From Blastococcus sp. TF02A-35 (GTDB taxonomy: Bacteria > Actinomycetota > Actinomycetes > Mycobacteriales > Geodermatophilaceae): a stretch of DNA of 64,000 nucleotides. Each line of letters starts with the position of its first letter. The first letter of the stretch is position 1. Below are positions 8,371-17,393 of this stretch, piece by piece. Both the position numbers and the translations under genes were made by a program. The notes under the pieces were generated by a model, which made no database searches, was not told the origin of the DNA, and saw only the letters and a program-made list of their open reading frames with translations. The DNA is taken from contig NZ_SPQP01000005.1 in NCBI RefSeq assembly GCF_004571075.1, positions 62,001 to 126,000 on the forward strand. The letters run 5' to 3'.

Positions 8371-9731
8371 GCTGCGCCCTCCACGACGGCCTCCACGACG
8401 GCCTGCCGGTGCCGGCGGACGTACCAGGCGTTGGCCAGGCACTGGAACACCGCGACGCCGACGACGGAGCCGAGGACCGGGCCGACGGCGCCCAGCGGGC
8501 CGGCCAGCCACCACGACAGGCCGACGTTGACCGGCAGCATCAGCACGACCATCGCCGCCTGGAACCGCAGGCCCGCGGCATCGGTCATCGCCATGCCGAG
8601 CGGGTACTTCAGGCCCTGCAGCGTCATGAGGAGGACGAAGGCCAGGACCAGCGGGAGCCCCAGGGTGATGGCCCCGCCCGAGGCCAGCTGCGCGAGGAGG
8701 GGCGAGGCCAGCGCCACCGCCGTGGCCATGGCGGCGGCCGCGGCCGCGAAGGCCAGCGCCGTCGACATGGGTGACACCGCCTGGCCCCGGGCCCGGGCGC
8801 GGGCGAACGAGGACCACAGCGTGATCCCGCCGGCGCTCACCACCGCCCAGACCGGGGTGAACATCTGCGCGGCCAGGTTGTACTCGGCCAGCACCGAGGT
8901 GCCGCTGCGGTGGCTGAGCACGATCCGGTCGCTCTGCATCGCCAGCGGCAGCGCCAGCATCTGGACCAGCATCGGCCAGGCGACGTCCATGACGCGCGCG
9001 CCGCGCACCGTCCGCAGCCGCACCGCGTCGCGCACGGCCCGGCCGAGGACGGGGTGCACCTCCCGGGCGGCGAGGAGGGTAAGGACGACCGACAGCAGCA
9101 GCGTCACCGCGTAGGCGACGACGGCGATCCCCGCCCCCGCCGCGACGTCCCACCAGACGAGCAGCCCCACGACGGCCAGCACCACCGGGGTCTGCGCGCC
9201 CAGCACCAGGATCGAGACGTGGTTGCGGCCCAGCCCGGTGAGGATCCGCTGGCCGACCCCCACGGGCATCGCGGCCGCGATGAGCAGCAGGCACAGCGTG
9301 GCGGCCGCCGGCCCTTCCTGCGGCAGCAGGCCCTCCCCCAGGAGCACCGGCCACAGGTCGAGGGCCCAGAGGGTGACGGCGACTGCGGCGAGGACCGCGG
9401 CCGAACCGAGCAGGGCGCGCGTCGCGGTGACGAGCACGCGGTGGACGTGCCCGTCGGAGGCGGGGTCGCGGCTGGCCGCGACGGCGTTCATCACCGCCGC
9501 CGACATGCCGAGGTCCGCGAACGGGAGCAGGGCGCCGATGGCGACCAGCAGCCCGTACTGCGCGAACGCGGCCTCGCCGTAGGACTCGATGACGACGCGG
9601 GTGAGGACGATCCCGAGCAGGGCCGACACCGGGAGCACCACGAGCTTGGCCCCGGAGCTCCGCCGCACGTTCGCCCAGAGACCGGAGCGACCGGTGTCCG
9701 TCGCCGGCGCAGCGGCGAGGGACGTCCTCAT
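8367..9731 (-). CDS. Polysaccharide flippase (Wzx-like, MOP superfamily)
   Basis: A 454-residue integral membrane protein with about twelve to fourteen hydrophobic segments, the size and layout of Wzx/MATE-type lipid-linked oligosaccharide flippases. Features include an early amphipathic stretch (GAKLVVLPVSALLGIVLTRV), QYGLLVAIGALLPFADLGM, and a mid-protein SDRIVLSHRSGTSVLAEYN, a position typical of the family. It would move the undecaprenyl-linked repeat unit to the outer leaflet. The ATG at 9731 is followed by a polar cytoplasmic N-terminus. It is the first gene of the three-gene overlapping operon with the fusion glycosyltransferase and the GT2. Confidence 0.87.
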   Translation of the reverse strand: MRTSLAAAPATDTGRSGLWANVRRSSGAKLVVLPVSALLGIVLTRVVIESYGEAAFAQYGLLVAIGALLPFADLGMSAAVMNAVAASRDPASDGHVHRVLVTATRALLGSAAVLAAVAVTLWALDLWPVLLGEGLLPQEGPAAATLCLLLIAAAMPVGVGQRILTGLGRNHVSILVLGAQTPVVLAVVGLLVWWDVAAGAGIAVVAYAVTLLLSVVLTLLAAREVHPVLGRAVRDAVRLRTVRGARVMDVAWPMLVQMLALPLAMQSDRIVLSHRSGTSVLAEYNLAAQMFTPVWAVVSAGGITLWSSFARARARGQAVSPMSTALAFAAAAAAMATAVALASPLLAQLASGGAITLGLPLVLAFVLLMTLQGLKYPLGMAMTDAAGLRFQAAMVVLMLPVNVGLSWWLAGPLGAVGPVLGSVVGVAVFQCLANAWYVRRHRQAVVEAVVEGAA

Positions 9732-9869
9732 CGTCGGGTCCTTCCGCTCGGCGCGGCGCGGGCTGCACCGACGGGTCAGCCCCGTCCCGGGCGCTCGGGA
9801 GCGCGAGGAACGGGGCTGTCCCAGCTTGTCAGCGACCAGGGCCGGTGTGACCCCTGCGGACGGGGCTCG

Positions 9870-12800
9870 TCACCCCGCGGGGGGAGCCTTCGGCGCGGTA
9901 CCGGCCGGGCCGGCCCAAAGGTCGTCGACCCGCATCTCCATCGGCGCGGTGGCCGAGCCGGACAGGAACGCCGCCACGCCGACCCCGCCGGGGCCCTGCA
10001 GGGCCGCGGTGCTGTCGCTGGCGGTGGTCTGCCAGGCAGCCGGCTCCGGGGTGCCCTGCAGCCAGGCCTTGGCGTTCAGCACGGTGGTCCCGCTGCCGGT
10101 GGCCTCCAGGCGGACCAGCAGCGAGGCACCCGGGCGGTAGGTCACCCCGGCCAGCTCGACGGCGGTCAGCTTGGTCTCCTTGCCGGCCTCGAGCCGGGAC
10201 AGGCCCAGCACGACCTTGCCGGTGGAGGTGACCTTGACCGAGGCGCGGTAGTCCGCAGCGGTCACCCGGCGGGCGGCCAGGTAGCCGTAGGCGCCACCGC
10301 CGGTCGGCATGGCGTCCAGGGAGAACGCCGTCTGCACGGCCACGTCGCCGGCCTGCACCCCGGTCAGGTACGCCGAGGTCGACGCCCCGACGGCCAGCCG
10401 CAGGCGGCCAACGCCGTCGGCCACCGACGCCGGGCCGGCCATCGTCCAGGCGCCGCCCACGTCGGCGGTGCCCAGACCCTCGGCCACCGCGCGGCCGAAG
10501 GCGTCCGCCGCCAGGGGCGGGGCCTCGGTGCCGGGGTCGGGCTGGGGCGCCGGCGCGGACACGGTCACGGCGCGGGTGACGGTCCCGGTGGCACCGTCGT
10601 CGTCGGTCACGGTCAGGCACACCTGGTAGGTGCCCGCCGCCGCGTAGGTGTGCGACGCCGTCCGCCCGGTGGCGGTCCGGCCGTCGCCGAAGTCCCACGC
10701 GTAGCCGGCCACCGAGCCGTCCTGGTCGGCCGAGGCCGACCCGTCGACCGAGACCGACAGGCCGGACGTCACCGGCTGGAAGGCCGCCGTCGGGGCCAGG
10801 TTGGCCGGCTCGGCACCGTTCGGCCCGGACCCGGAGGCACCGGCCCACAGGTCGTCGACGCGCACGTCCAGCGGTGCGGTCGCCGAGCCGGACAGGAACG
10901 CCGCCACGCCGACCCCGCCGGGGCCCTGGAGGGCCGCGGTGCTGTCACTGGCGGTGGTCTGCCAGTCGGCCGGCTCGGGCGTGCCCTGCAGCCAGGCCTT
11001 GGCGTTGAGCACGGTCGTCCCGGTGCCCGCCGCGTCGAGGCGGACCAGCAGCGACCCACCCGCCTTGTAGGTCACCCCGGCGAGCTCGACGGCGGTCAGC
11101 TTGGTCTCCTGGCCGGCCACCAGCCGGGACAGGCCCAGCACGACCTTGCCGGTGGAGGTGACCTTGACCGACGCCCGGTAGTCCGCAGCCGTCATCCGCC
11201 GCGCGGCGAGGTAGCCGTAGGCACCGCCGCCGGTGGGCATGGCCTCCGTGGAAAACGCCGCCTGCACCGCCACGTCCGTGCTGGACACCGCGGTCAGGTA
11301 GGCCGAGGTCGACGAGCCAGGCGTCAGCCGCAGGCGGCCCACGCCGTCGGCCACCGCTGCCGGGCCGGCCATCTTCCAGGCACCGCCGACGTCGGCGGTG
11401 CCCAGACCGTCGGTCACCGTGCGGCCGAACGCGTCGGACGCGATGGCCGGCGGGGCCGTGGAGTCGCTGACCGCGATCGTCTGCGTCACCGTCGAGGGCA
11501 CACCGTCGTCGTCGGTGACCGTGAGGGTCACCGCGTAGGAGCCGGCCTTGGCGTAGGTGTGCGACGCCGTCCTGCCGGTGCCGGTCCGCCCGTCACCGAA
11601 CTCCCACGCCCAGGAGACGACCGACCCGTCGGAGTCCGACGAGGTGGAGCCGTCGAAGTCGACGGCCAGCCCGGTGCCCGAGCTGCCGAAGGCAGCCGTC
11701 GGCGCCACGTTGGGCGTGGCCGACACCGTCACGGAGGCCGTCGTCTGGGCGGTGGCGCCCCGGTCGTCGGTCACCGTCAGCGTCACCGGGTACGTGCCCG
11801 GCGCCGCGTAGGTGCGGCTGGCCTTGACCCCGGTGCCGGTCGAGCCGTCCCCGAAGTTCCAGGCGTAGGTCCGCACGGTGCCGTCGGCGTCCCGGGAGGT
11901 GGCGCCGTCGAAGGCCACCGTGAGGCCCGAGGTCGCCGAGGTGAACGCGGCGGTCGGGGGCAGGTTGCCGGTCGACCCGGTCGTGCCGAGCCGGTAGTGC
12001 GAGGCGACCTGGGAGGCCGACAGCGCCTTCGGGTAGAGGGCGACCTCGTCCATCCGGCCGGCCATGTGGGTGCCACCGGACCAGCTGGTGTCACCGCCCA
12101 GCCGCCAGTAGCCGTAGGAGTTGTGCTGCGCCTGCGTCGTGTCGGTGCGCGTGCCGACCAGCGCGCCGTCGACGTAGAGCGACTGCCCGCTCTTGCTCAG
12201 GCTGACGACGACGTGGTGCCAGCGGCCGTCGTTGTAGGCCCGGGAGGTGGTGATCGTCCGGTTCTCCGACGGCCAGACGCCGAAGGTCAGCCGCCCGTTC
12301 ACATCCATGTAGACGATCCGGTCGTGGTGGGTGCTCAGCGTCGAGCTGTTCGAGTTGCCGAAGCCGAACATGCGCCCGCCCGTGCGGGTCGAGGTCTGGA
12401 ACCACATCTCCGCGCTGAACTCCTGCGGAGCGCCGATCGGCGTCTGGGTGGCCAGGAACCCGTCGGTCCGCCCGTTGAAGGAGACGGCGGTGTCGGAGTC
12501 GCCGGCGATGGCGCCGCCCACCCCGGCGGTGACGCCGGCGTTCAGCGGCAGGTCCATGCCGCCGGCCTGGTCGTACGCCGTGCTGCCGGACCGCTCGCCG
12601 AGCGTCCAGTGCGTGATGGCGCCGTCGGCCCGGACGAGCTCGGTGTAGGGCCGGGTCGTGCCGCCGCCGGTGGCGACGTCCACGGAGGTCCAGGCGGTGC
12701 TGGCCTCGTTGCCGGCCGGGTCGGAGACGGTGACGCGGTAGGTGTGCGTGCCCGCCGCGACCTTGCGGTCGGTCCAGCCGAGCATCGCCCGGTTCCACCA

Positions 12801-14372
12801 CTCCGACGGGCGGGTGAGGGTGGCGACCGGCGCGGAGGTGTCGCCGTCGCGGTACACCCGGTAGGTCAGGTTCTCGTTGTCCATGTCGTGCGCGGCCAGC
12901 CAGGCCACGCGCACGGTGCCGGCGCCGAGCACGGTCGCAGTCGCTGCAGCGCGGTCGAAGGTCGGGCCGACCTTGTTCGGGGCGATGGTCGGCGAGGCGA
13001 ACCGGACCAGGCCCTCCTGGGCGGTGCCGTTCACCTTCGGGAACTCACCGGCGTAGACGACGTAGGAGTCGTTGCCGGTGACCGACCAGCCGGCCTGGTA
13101 CTGCTTCGTGACGGTCCCCGCGGTGAAGCTGGGGAACCACGGGAGCACCGCCGGCGCCGGCTGCTTGCGGACGTTGGTCTCGGTGCTGTTGCGCAGCGTG
13201 ACCTCGCCGACCATCCCGACGGCGGTGCGGCTGACGGCCGTGCCGTACTTGAAGATCTGGGGGTCGTACTCCTTGAAGGAGCCGATGTTCGAGCAGTTGT
13301 GCGCGTGGGTCGCCTGGTACACCACGCCGCCGGTGGCGAACGCGGAGTAGGTGTCACCGCGGCAGTCGTTGAACCACTGCACCCGGCCGCCGTTGGCGTC
13401 GGCCGCGAAGGTGCCCTCGAGGTTGCCCGGCCCGAAGTAGTCGTAGCCGGTGCCGTAGACGGTCGTGCCGTCGGTGCTCAGGCTGTAGATCGCGGAGTTG
13501 ACGCCCTGGTTGGTGATCAGCTGGTTGACCGCGAACGTGCGCGTCGCGCCCGAGACGGGGTCGAGGGCGCCGACGCCGGTGGACCGGACGCCGTTCAGGG
13601 TGTGGAACCGGCCGGAGGCCACGACCTGCGAGCCGCCGCCGGTCACCACGAGGGCGAAGACGTCGGTGCTGGTGTTCTTGTTGCCGTCGCGGTTGCCGGT
13701 GGTGGGGCCGACCCCGGGCACGGGCGCCCAGGGCAGCAGCGCACCGTTGGCGGCCGAGACCGCGGCCAGGCGGCTGCGGCTCACCGAGCCGACGGCGGTC
13801 AGGCTGCCGCCCAGGTACACGGTGCTGTTCGTCGCGGCGATCGCCCGCACCTGCCCGGTGACGGCCGGCCGGAACTCCGGGACGAGCGCGCCGGTCGCGG
13901 TGCTGTAGGCGGCGACCCGGCTGCGGGCCTGGCCGTCGGCGCGGGTGAAGTCACCGCCGACGTAGATCCGCGAGCCGTCCGGGGAGGCGGCGACGACGCG
14001 CGCCTGGCCGTTGAGGTCGGGGGCGAAGCTGCGGACCAGCGCACCGGTCCGGATGTCGTAGGCCAGCAGGTTGTTGCGGACCGTCTCCTGCGTCCCGGGA
14101 GCGGCCCCGGCCGGGCGGGCCGTGGAGAAGCTGCCGGCGACGTAGACGGTGTTGCCGACGACGACCTGGGACCAGGCGACGCCGTTGATCTGCACGGTGG
14201 GCAGCGGGTCGGCGGTGACCGTGGTCGGCGTGGCCGGGTTGCGCGGGTCCAGCGGCGCGGAGTCGGCACGCGCGGCGGTGGGGGCCAGACCCCCCAGCAC
14301 CCCTGCGAAGAGCAGCAGACCCAACAGCCCCGCCAGGAGCCTCCTCGGCGACAGCTCGACCCGTGCAGACAT
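9870..14372 (-). CDS. Large secreted protein with propeller, LamG and three PKD domains
   Basis: A 1500-residue exported protein. Residues 1-36 are a signal peptide (basic start, LLAGLLGLLLFAGVL, cleavage near AARA-DS). Residues about 40-470 carry repeated V-Y-(V/L)-G-G/A-S/D-F blades, like delta-60 or propeller repeats. A fibronectin-like stretch follows, then a LamG/concanavalin-type domain (about 575-795), two PKD domains (about 805-970, with YAWNFGDG and WAWEFGDG), an unnamed 200-residue domain, a third PKD domain and a second copy of the unnamed domain. ATG 14372 has GGGGGAA seven bases upstream, which favours it over an ATG 45 bases earlier. No sortase or PEP anchor is visible. Its place in the polysaccharide locus suggests a surface or matrix protein that binds sugar; this is inference. 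Confidence 0.85.
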   Translation of the reverse strand: MSARVELSPRRLLAGLLGLLLFAGVLGGLAPTAARADSAPLDPRNPATPTTVTADPLPTVQINGVAWSQVVVGNTVYVAGSFSTARPAGAAPGTQETVRNNLLAYDIRTGALVRSFAPDLNGQARVVAASPDGSRIYVGGDFTRADGQARSRVAAYSTATGALVPEFRPAVTGQVRAIAATNSTVYLGGSLTAVGSVSRSRLAAVSAANGALLPWAPVPGVGPTTGNRDGNKNTSTDVFALVVTGGGSQVVASGRFHTLNGVRSTGVGALDPVSGATRTFAVNQLITNQGVNSAIYSLSTDGTTVYGTGYDYFGPGNLEGTFAADANGGRVQWFNDCRGDTYSAFATGGVVYQATHAHNCSNIGSFKEYDPQIFKYGTAVSRTAVGMVGEVTLRNSTETNVRKQPAPAVLPWFPSFTAGTVTKQYQAGWSVTGNDSYVVYAGEFPKVNGTAQEGLVRFASPTIAPNKVGPTFDRAAATATVLGAGTVRVAWLAAHDMDNENLTYRVYRDGDTSAPVATLTRPSEWWNRAMLGWTDRKVAAGTHTYRVTVSDPAGNEASTAWTSVDVATGGGTTRPYTELVRADGAITHWTLGERSGSTAYDQAGGMDLPLNAGVTAGVGGAIAGDSDTAVSFNGRTDGFLATQTPIGAPQEFSAEMWFQTSTRTGGRMFGFGNSNSSTLSTHHDRIVYMDVNGRLTFGVWPSENRTITTSRAYNDGRWHHVVVSLSKSGQSLYVDGALVGTRTDTTQAQHNSYGYWRLGGDTSWSGGTHMAGRMDEVALYPKALSASQVASHYRLGTTGSTGNLPPTAAFTSATSGLTVAFDGATSRDADGTVRTYAWNFGDGSTGTGVKASRTYAAPGTYPVTLTVTDDRGATAQTTASVTVSATPNVAPTAAFGSSGTGLAVDFDGSTSSDSDGSVVSWAWEFGDGRTGTGRTASHTYAKAGSYAVTLTVTDDDGVPSTVTQTIAVSDSTAPPAIASDAFGRTVTDGLGTADVGGAWKMAGPAAVADGVGRLRLTPGSSTSAYLTAVSSTDVAVQAAFSTEAMPTGGGAYGYLAARRMTAADYRASVKVTSTGKVVLGLSRLVAGQETKLTAVELAGVTYKAGGSLLVRLDAAGTGTTVLNAKAWLQGTPEPADWQTTASDSTAALQGPGGVGVAAFLSGSATAPLDVRVDDLWAGASGSGPNGAEPANLAPTAAFQPVTSGLSVSVDGSASADQDGSVAGYAWDFGDGRTATGRTASHTYAAAGTYQVCLTVTDDDGATGTVTRAVTVSAPAPQPDPGTEAPPLAADAFGRAVAEGLGTADVGGAWTMAGPASVADGVGRLRLAVGASTSAYLTGVQAGDVAVQTAFSLDAMPTGGGAYGYLAARRVTAADYRASVKVTSTGKVVLGLSRLEAGKETKLTAVELAGVTYRPGASLLVRLEATGSGTTVLNAKAWLQGTPEPAAWQTTASDSTAALQGPGGVGVAAFLSGSATAPMEMRVDDLWAGPAGTAPKAPPAG
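9900..10500 (-). repeat. Copy 2 of an internal duplicated domain (C-terminal copy)
   Basis: This segment encodes the final 200-residue domain of the large secreted protein and aligns base for base with a segment 930 bases to the right, with long identical runs such as around 9961 and 10891. The unit is an exact multiple of three (310 codons), so the frame is kept. Confidence 0.85.
10830..11430 (-). repeat. Copy 1 of the internal duplicated domain
   Basis: It is the matching copy, offset by 930 bases. The PKD domains that precede each copy are also related but more diverged. This looks like tandem duplication of a PKD-plus-domain module. The domain (motifs DAFGR, GLGTADVGG, YLAARR, KVVLGLSRL, VDDLWAG) is jelly-roll-like in its strand pattern, but I do not recognise a named family. 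Confidence 0.85.
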
Positions 14373-14548
14373 TCGTGTTCCCCCGCTCGCGCACACATGG
14401 CACCGGCGTCCATCCACCGGCCGGTGAACACTAGGCGTGACCGAACACGCTGCGTGATCCCCCGAAGGTGTGATCAGCGCAGGTCAGCGGCACGACACGC
14501 GTAAAAAGTGACTATGCGTAGCCGCTCGCGCAGGGTGCGGTGAACGAC

Positions 14549-14582
14549 GAGCGGGGCCCCAGCAGATGCTGGGACCCCGCTC
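14549..14582 (-). terminator. Strong hairpin after the DUF4352-like gene
   Basis: Arms at 14549-14564 and 14567-14582 pair over 16 positions with one mismatch, around a very short loop. It sits 24 bases beyond the stop of the leftward gene at 14606 and before the promoter region of the large secreted protein, so it probably ends the upstream transcript. There is no T tract, as is usual in high-GC actinobacteria. Confidence 0.7.
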
Positions 14583-14605
14583 GGGTGAGAACCTGCCGGC
14601 CTGCG

Positions 14606-15244
14606 TCAGCCGGCGGACCCCCTGAAGACGAGGAACGGTGCGCCGGCCTGGTAGCCGACCTGGATGGTCACCGCGTCACGCGCACCTTCGGGCACGGTGA
14701 ACACGTAGGTGCCCTCCCGGTCCTCGCCGGCGGGGACCGAGCCGGAGAACGGGCTCCGCGACGGGTCGTCGAGCGGGGAGGCCGGCGTCAGGTCCTCGCC
14801 GTAGGCCAGGTCGACCGCCACGGCGTCCAGCGAGACCGGCGCACCGGTCCCGTTCTCGATGCGCACGGTGACCCGCAGGGCCGGACCGGCGATGTTGCCG
14901 GGGCCGACCGCGGTACCCTCGATCGCCTCGATACCGGTGACCTCCGCGGTGATCCCGTTCCCGACCGCGGCCGTCTCGTCCAGGCCGACGGCGTCCAGGG
15001 ACGGCGGGGCCTCGTCGACGACGTCGGTGGGACCGGCCGGCTCCGGGGTCGGGGGCGCCGGGGGCTGGGTCCACGGCGAGGTCGACGTGGCCGAGGCCTC
15101 CGACGCGCGGTCGCCGTCGCCGCCCGGCCACAGGGCCCAGCCCAGCAGCAGGGCGAGGACGGCACCCGCGACGGCGGCGGCGGCCAGCAGCCGGCGTCGC
15201 CCGGGGGCCGGGGCCCCGCCGGAGGGAGCGTTCGGTCCGGTCAT
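14606..15244 (-). CDS. Membrane-anchored protein with DUF4352-like domain
   Basis: A 212-residue protein with a short basic cytoplasmic start, one membrane helix (about 19-38), a proline/threonine-rich linker (about 48-75) and a C-terminal beta-rich domain with LRVTVRIENGTGAPVSLDA, a pattern typical of DUF4352 immunoglobulin-like domains that sit outside the membrane. The ATG at 15244 overlaps the stop of the CDP-alcohol transferase (ATGA). It is the last gene of the operon that begins at 17240. Function is unknown; location outside the membrane, beside polysaccharide genes, is the best statement. Confidence 0.75.
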   Translation of the reverse strand: MTGPNAPSGGAPAPGRRRLLAAAAVAGAVLALLLGWALWPGGDGDRASEASATSTSPWTQPPAPPTPEPAGPTDVVDEAPPSLDAVGLDETAAVGNGITAEVTGIEAIEGTAVGPGNIAGPALRVTVRIENGTGAPVSLDAVAVDLAYGEDLTPASPLDDPSRSPFSGSVPAGEDREGTYVFTVPEGARDAVTIQVGYQAGAPFLVFRGSAG

Positions 15245-16005
15245 GCGGTCAGCCGTCCCATCTCGTTGAACCACCTGACCACGGCGAGGGCCAGGTAGGC
15301 GGCGGTGGCAGCGAACAGGAAGCCGTAGACGCCCAGGAAGACCGCGGGCGCCCCGAGGAGCACGAAGACCCAGCACAGCAGGCCGTAGTCGGTGGGCACG
15401 ACCAGGAGCGAGCGCAGCACGCTCGGCCGGCCCGCGTCCGCGGTGGACCGGGTCCGCACCCCGTGCTGGGTCCGGAGGGCCTCGTTCAGGAGGGTCGCGA
15501 AGAAGTGGACGACGGCCACGACGGCGAAGCCGAGCGGCAGGAGCAGCAGGGCACCGCGGTCGACGGTCTCGAAGCGGTAGAGCCCGACCAGGACGGCGAG
15601 GTGCAGCGTCACGGTCTTGACCGCGTCGACCATGTGGTCGAGCCACTCCCCGGCCGGGGACCCGCCCCCGCGCAGACGGGCCAGCTGGCCGTCCGCGGCG
15701 TCGAGCGCGTAGCCGAGGGCCAGGCAGGCGGTGACCGCCGCACCGAGCGCCCACGACGGCGGGACGAGGGCGAGCAGCGCGATCCCGGTGAAGGTGGCGA
15801 CGGCGCTGACCCCGGTCACCGCGTTCGGGGTCAGCCGGGCGTGGAAGGCCAGCGCGGCGAGGACCCGGCCGGCCCGGCGGTTCACGAACCGCGAGTAGGC
15901 CGGGGCGCCCTGCGCACCCTTCTGCGCGGCGGCCAGGCGGCCGATGGTCGTCCGGAGGCTCTCGGTCGCGGCCGACGGCGGCCGGGCGGTACCGGCGACG
16001 GTCAC
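15241..16005 (-). CDS. CDP-alcohol phosphatidyltransferase family membrane enzyme
   Basis: A 254-residue integral membrane protein with about six helices. The family signature is present and complete: DG at ALDAADGQLAR, then eight residues, G, three residues, D (EWLDHMVD), three residues, D, giving DGX2ARX8GX3DX3D. The family transfers a phospho-alcohol from a CDP-linked donor to an acceptor alcohol, as in phosphatidylglycerol, phosphatidylinositol or related phosphodiester lipids. GTG 16005 overlaps the upstream glycosyltransferase stop and the gene end overlaps the next start. The polysaccharide context suggests either a lipid anchor or a phosphodiester decoration; the acceptor is not predictable. 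Confidence 0.88.
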   Translation of the reverse strand: MTVAGTARPPSAATESLRTTIGRLAAAQKGAQGAPAYSRFVNRRAGRVLAALAFHARLTPNAVTGVSAVATFTGIALLALVPPSWALGAAVTACLALGYALDAADGQLARLRGGGSPAGEWLDHMVDAVKTVTLHLAVLVGLYRFETVDRGALLLLPLGFAVVAVVHFFATLLNEALRTQHGVRTRSTADAGRPSVLRSLLVVPTDYGLLCWVFVLLGAPAVFLGVYGFLFAATAAYLALAVVRWFNEMGRLTA

Positions 16006-17240
16006 TGCTGGGCGCCCGGGAAGGGGATGGCGTCCGGCGCCGGGCGCCGGCCGGCGACCTCGCGGTCCTCCGCCGCCCGCGGGAAGGGCACCGGGGCGGG
16101 CACCGACGTCGGGGGCGGGAAGCGCCGGCCGGAGGGACGCCGGCTCGGCACGTGCCGGCCGGCCAGCCGGCGGGCGAGCTGCTCGTAGCCCGCGGCGACG
16201 TCGTCCCAGTCGTAGCCCTTGGCCAGCTCGCGCGCCCGCAGGCCCGCCCGCCGCACCGACCGGGGGTCGGCCTCGGCGGCGTCCACGAGCGCCGCGACGT
16301 CGGCGGGGCTGCCGAAGTACCGGCCCGAGTCCGCGACGACCTCGCGGTTGAAGTCGACGTCGTAGGCCAGGACGGCGGTGCCGGCACCGATCGCCCGCAG
16401 GAGCGAGGGGTTGGTGCCGCCCACGGAGTGGCCGTGCAGGTAGGTGTAGGCGTGCGCGTACAGCTGGTCGAGCTGCTCCTGGTCCCAGACGCCGCCGAGG
16501 AAGCGCACCCGGTCGTCGGCCAGCCGGTGCACCCGGGCGGTGTAGGCGTCGGAGTAGGGGGCCGAGCCGACCACGACCAGCGGCTTGGTGGCACCGCTGC
16601 GGCGGTAGCCGTCCACGATCACGTCGACGTGGTTCTCCGGCTCGAACCGGGCGACGGCCAGGTGGTAGCCGCCGGGCTCGAGCCCGAGCTCGACGAGCTT
16701 CTCGGTACTCGGGTCGATCACCGGCGCGCCGTAGGCCAGCAGCGTGGTGGGCACGCCGAACTCCGACCGGTAGTAGTCGGCGATCCCCTGGGCGTCGGCG
16801 ATGAGCGCGTCCGACCAGCGGACGGCCAGCGACTCGGCCATGCGGTAGTAGCGCTGGCCGATCGGGCCCCACTTCGCCCGCTTCCACTCCAGCCCGTCGA
16901 CGTGCGTGGCGAACGGGATGCGCGCGGCACGGAGGGCGGGGAGCAGCGGGGCGTTGGCGGCGTTGAAGACGAACGCTGCGTCCGTGCGGTGGGCCAGCAG
17001 GTGCGCCACCGAGAGCGCCGAGTGGCTCAGCGTCTCCAGGGACCGCTTGCGGGCCGCGGGCAGGTGGACCAGCTCCATGCCCAGGTGCGTGGACGGCCGG
17101 TCCTGGCCCGGGACGGTCCGGCAGTAGACGACGACCCGGTGCCCCCGGTCGGCGAGCCGACGGCCGACCTCCTCGACGGCGGTCTCGAAGCCGCCGTACC
17201 GAGCGGGAACACCGCGCGTGCCCACCATGGCGATCCGCAT
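16002..17240 (-). CDS. Glycosyltransferase with DUF1972 N-terminus
   Basis: A 412-residue GT-B glycosyltransferase. The N-terminus MRIAMVGTRGVPARYGGFET is the DUF1972 signature found in rhamnosyl- and related transferases of S-layer and capsule loci. The C-terminal half has LAVARFEPENHVDVIVDGY, GGVWDQEQLDQLYAHA and SVGGTNPSLLRAIGAG, matching GT4 donor-binding motifs. The last 50 residues are a proline-rich basic tail that the family normally lacks. ATG at 17240 was chosen because the DUF1972 motif begins there. It heads the three-gene overlapping operon with the CDP-alcohol transferase and the DUF4352-like protein. Confidence 0.9.
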   Translation of the reverse strand: MRIAMVGTRGVPARYGGFETAVEEVGRRLADRGHRVVVYCRTVPGQDRPSTHLGMELVHLPAARKRSLETLSHSALSVAHLLAHRTDAAFVFNAANAPLLPALRAARIPFATHVDGLEWKRAKWGPIGQRYYRMAESLAVRWSDALIADAQGIADYYRSEFGVPTTLLAYGAPVIDPSTEKLVELGLEPGGYHLAVARFEPENHVDVIVDGYRRSGATKPLVVVGSAPYSDAYTARVHRLADDRVRFLGGVWDQEQLDQLYAHAYTYLHGHSVGGTNPSLLRAIGAGTAVLAYDVDFNREVVADSGRYFGSPADVAALVDAAEADPRSVRRAGLRARELAKGYDWDDVAAGYEQLARRLAGRHVPSRRPSGRRFPPPTSVPAPVPFPRAAEDREVAGRRPAPDAIPFPGAQQ

Positions 17241-17393
17241 GGCGCCTCCGTCCGTTCCTGTGGGCCCCGGCCCGCCCACCGCTGCGGCGGGCGTCCAGAG
17301 GCGCTCTCACCAGGAGCTTCGCCGATCCGGCGCTCGCCGGTACCGATCCCCGGGCGGCCGTGACCCGTGCGAGTGACGCCCGGGAGGGTCAGG

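Noticed and set aside
8910-14504. A very long open frame on the plus strand, antisense to the flippase and the secreted PKD protein
   Set aside because: It is a product of high G+C on the opposite strand; residues are His/Arg/Gly-rich without domain motifs, while the minus strand shows clear families.
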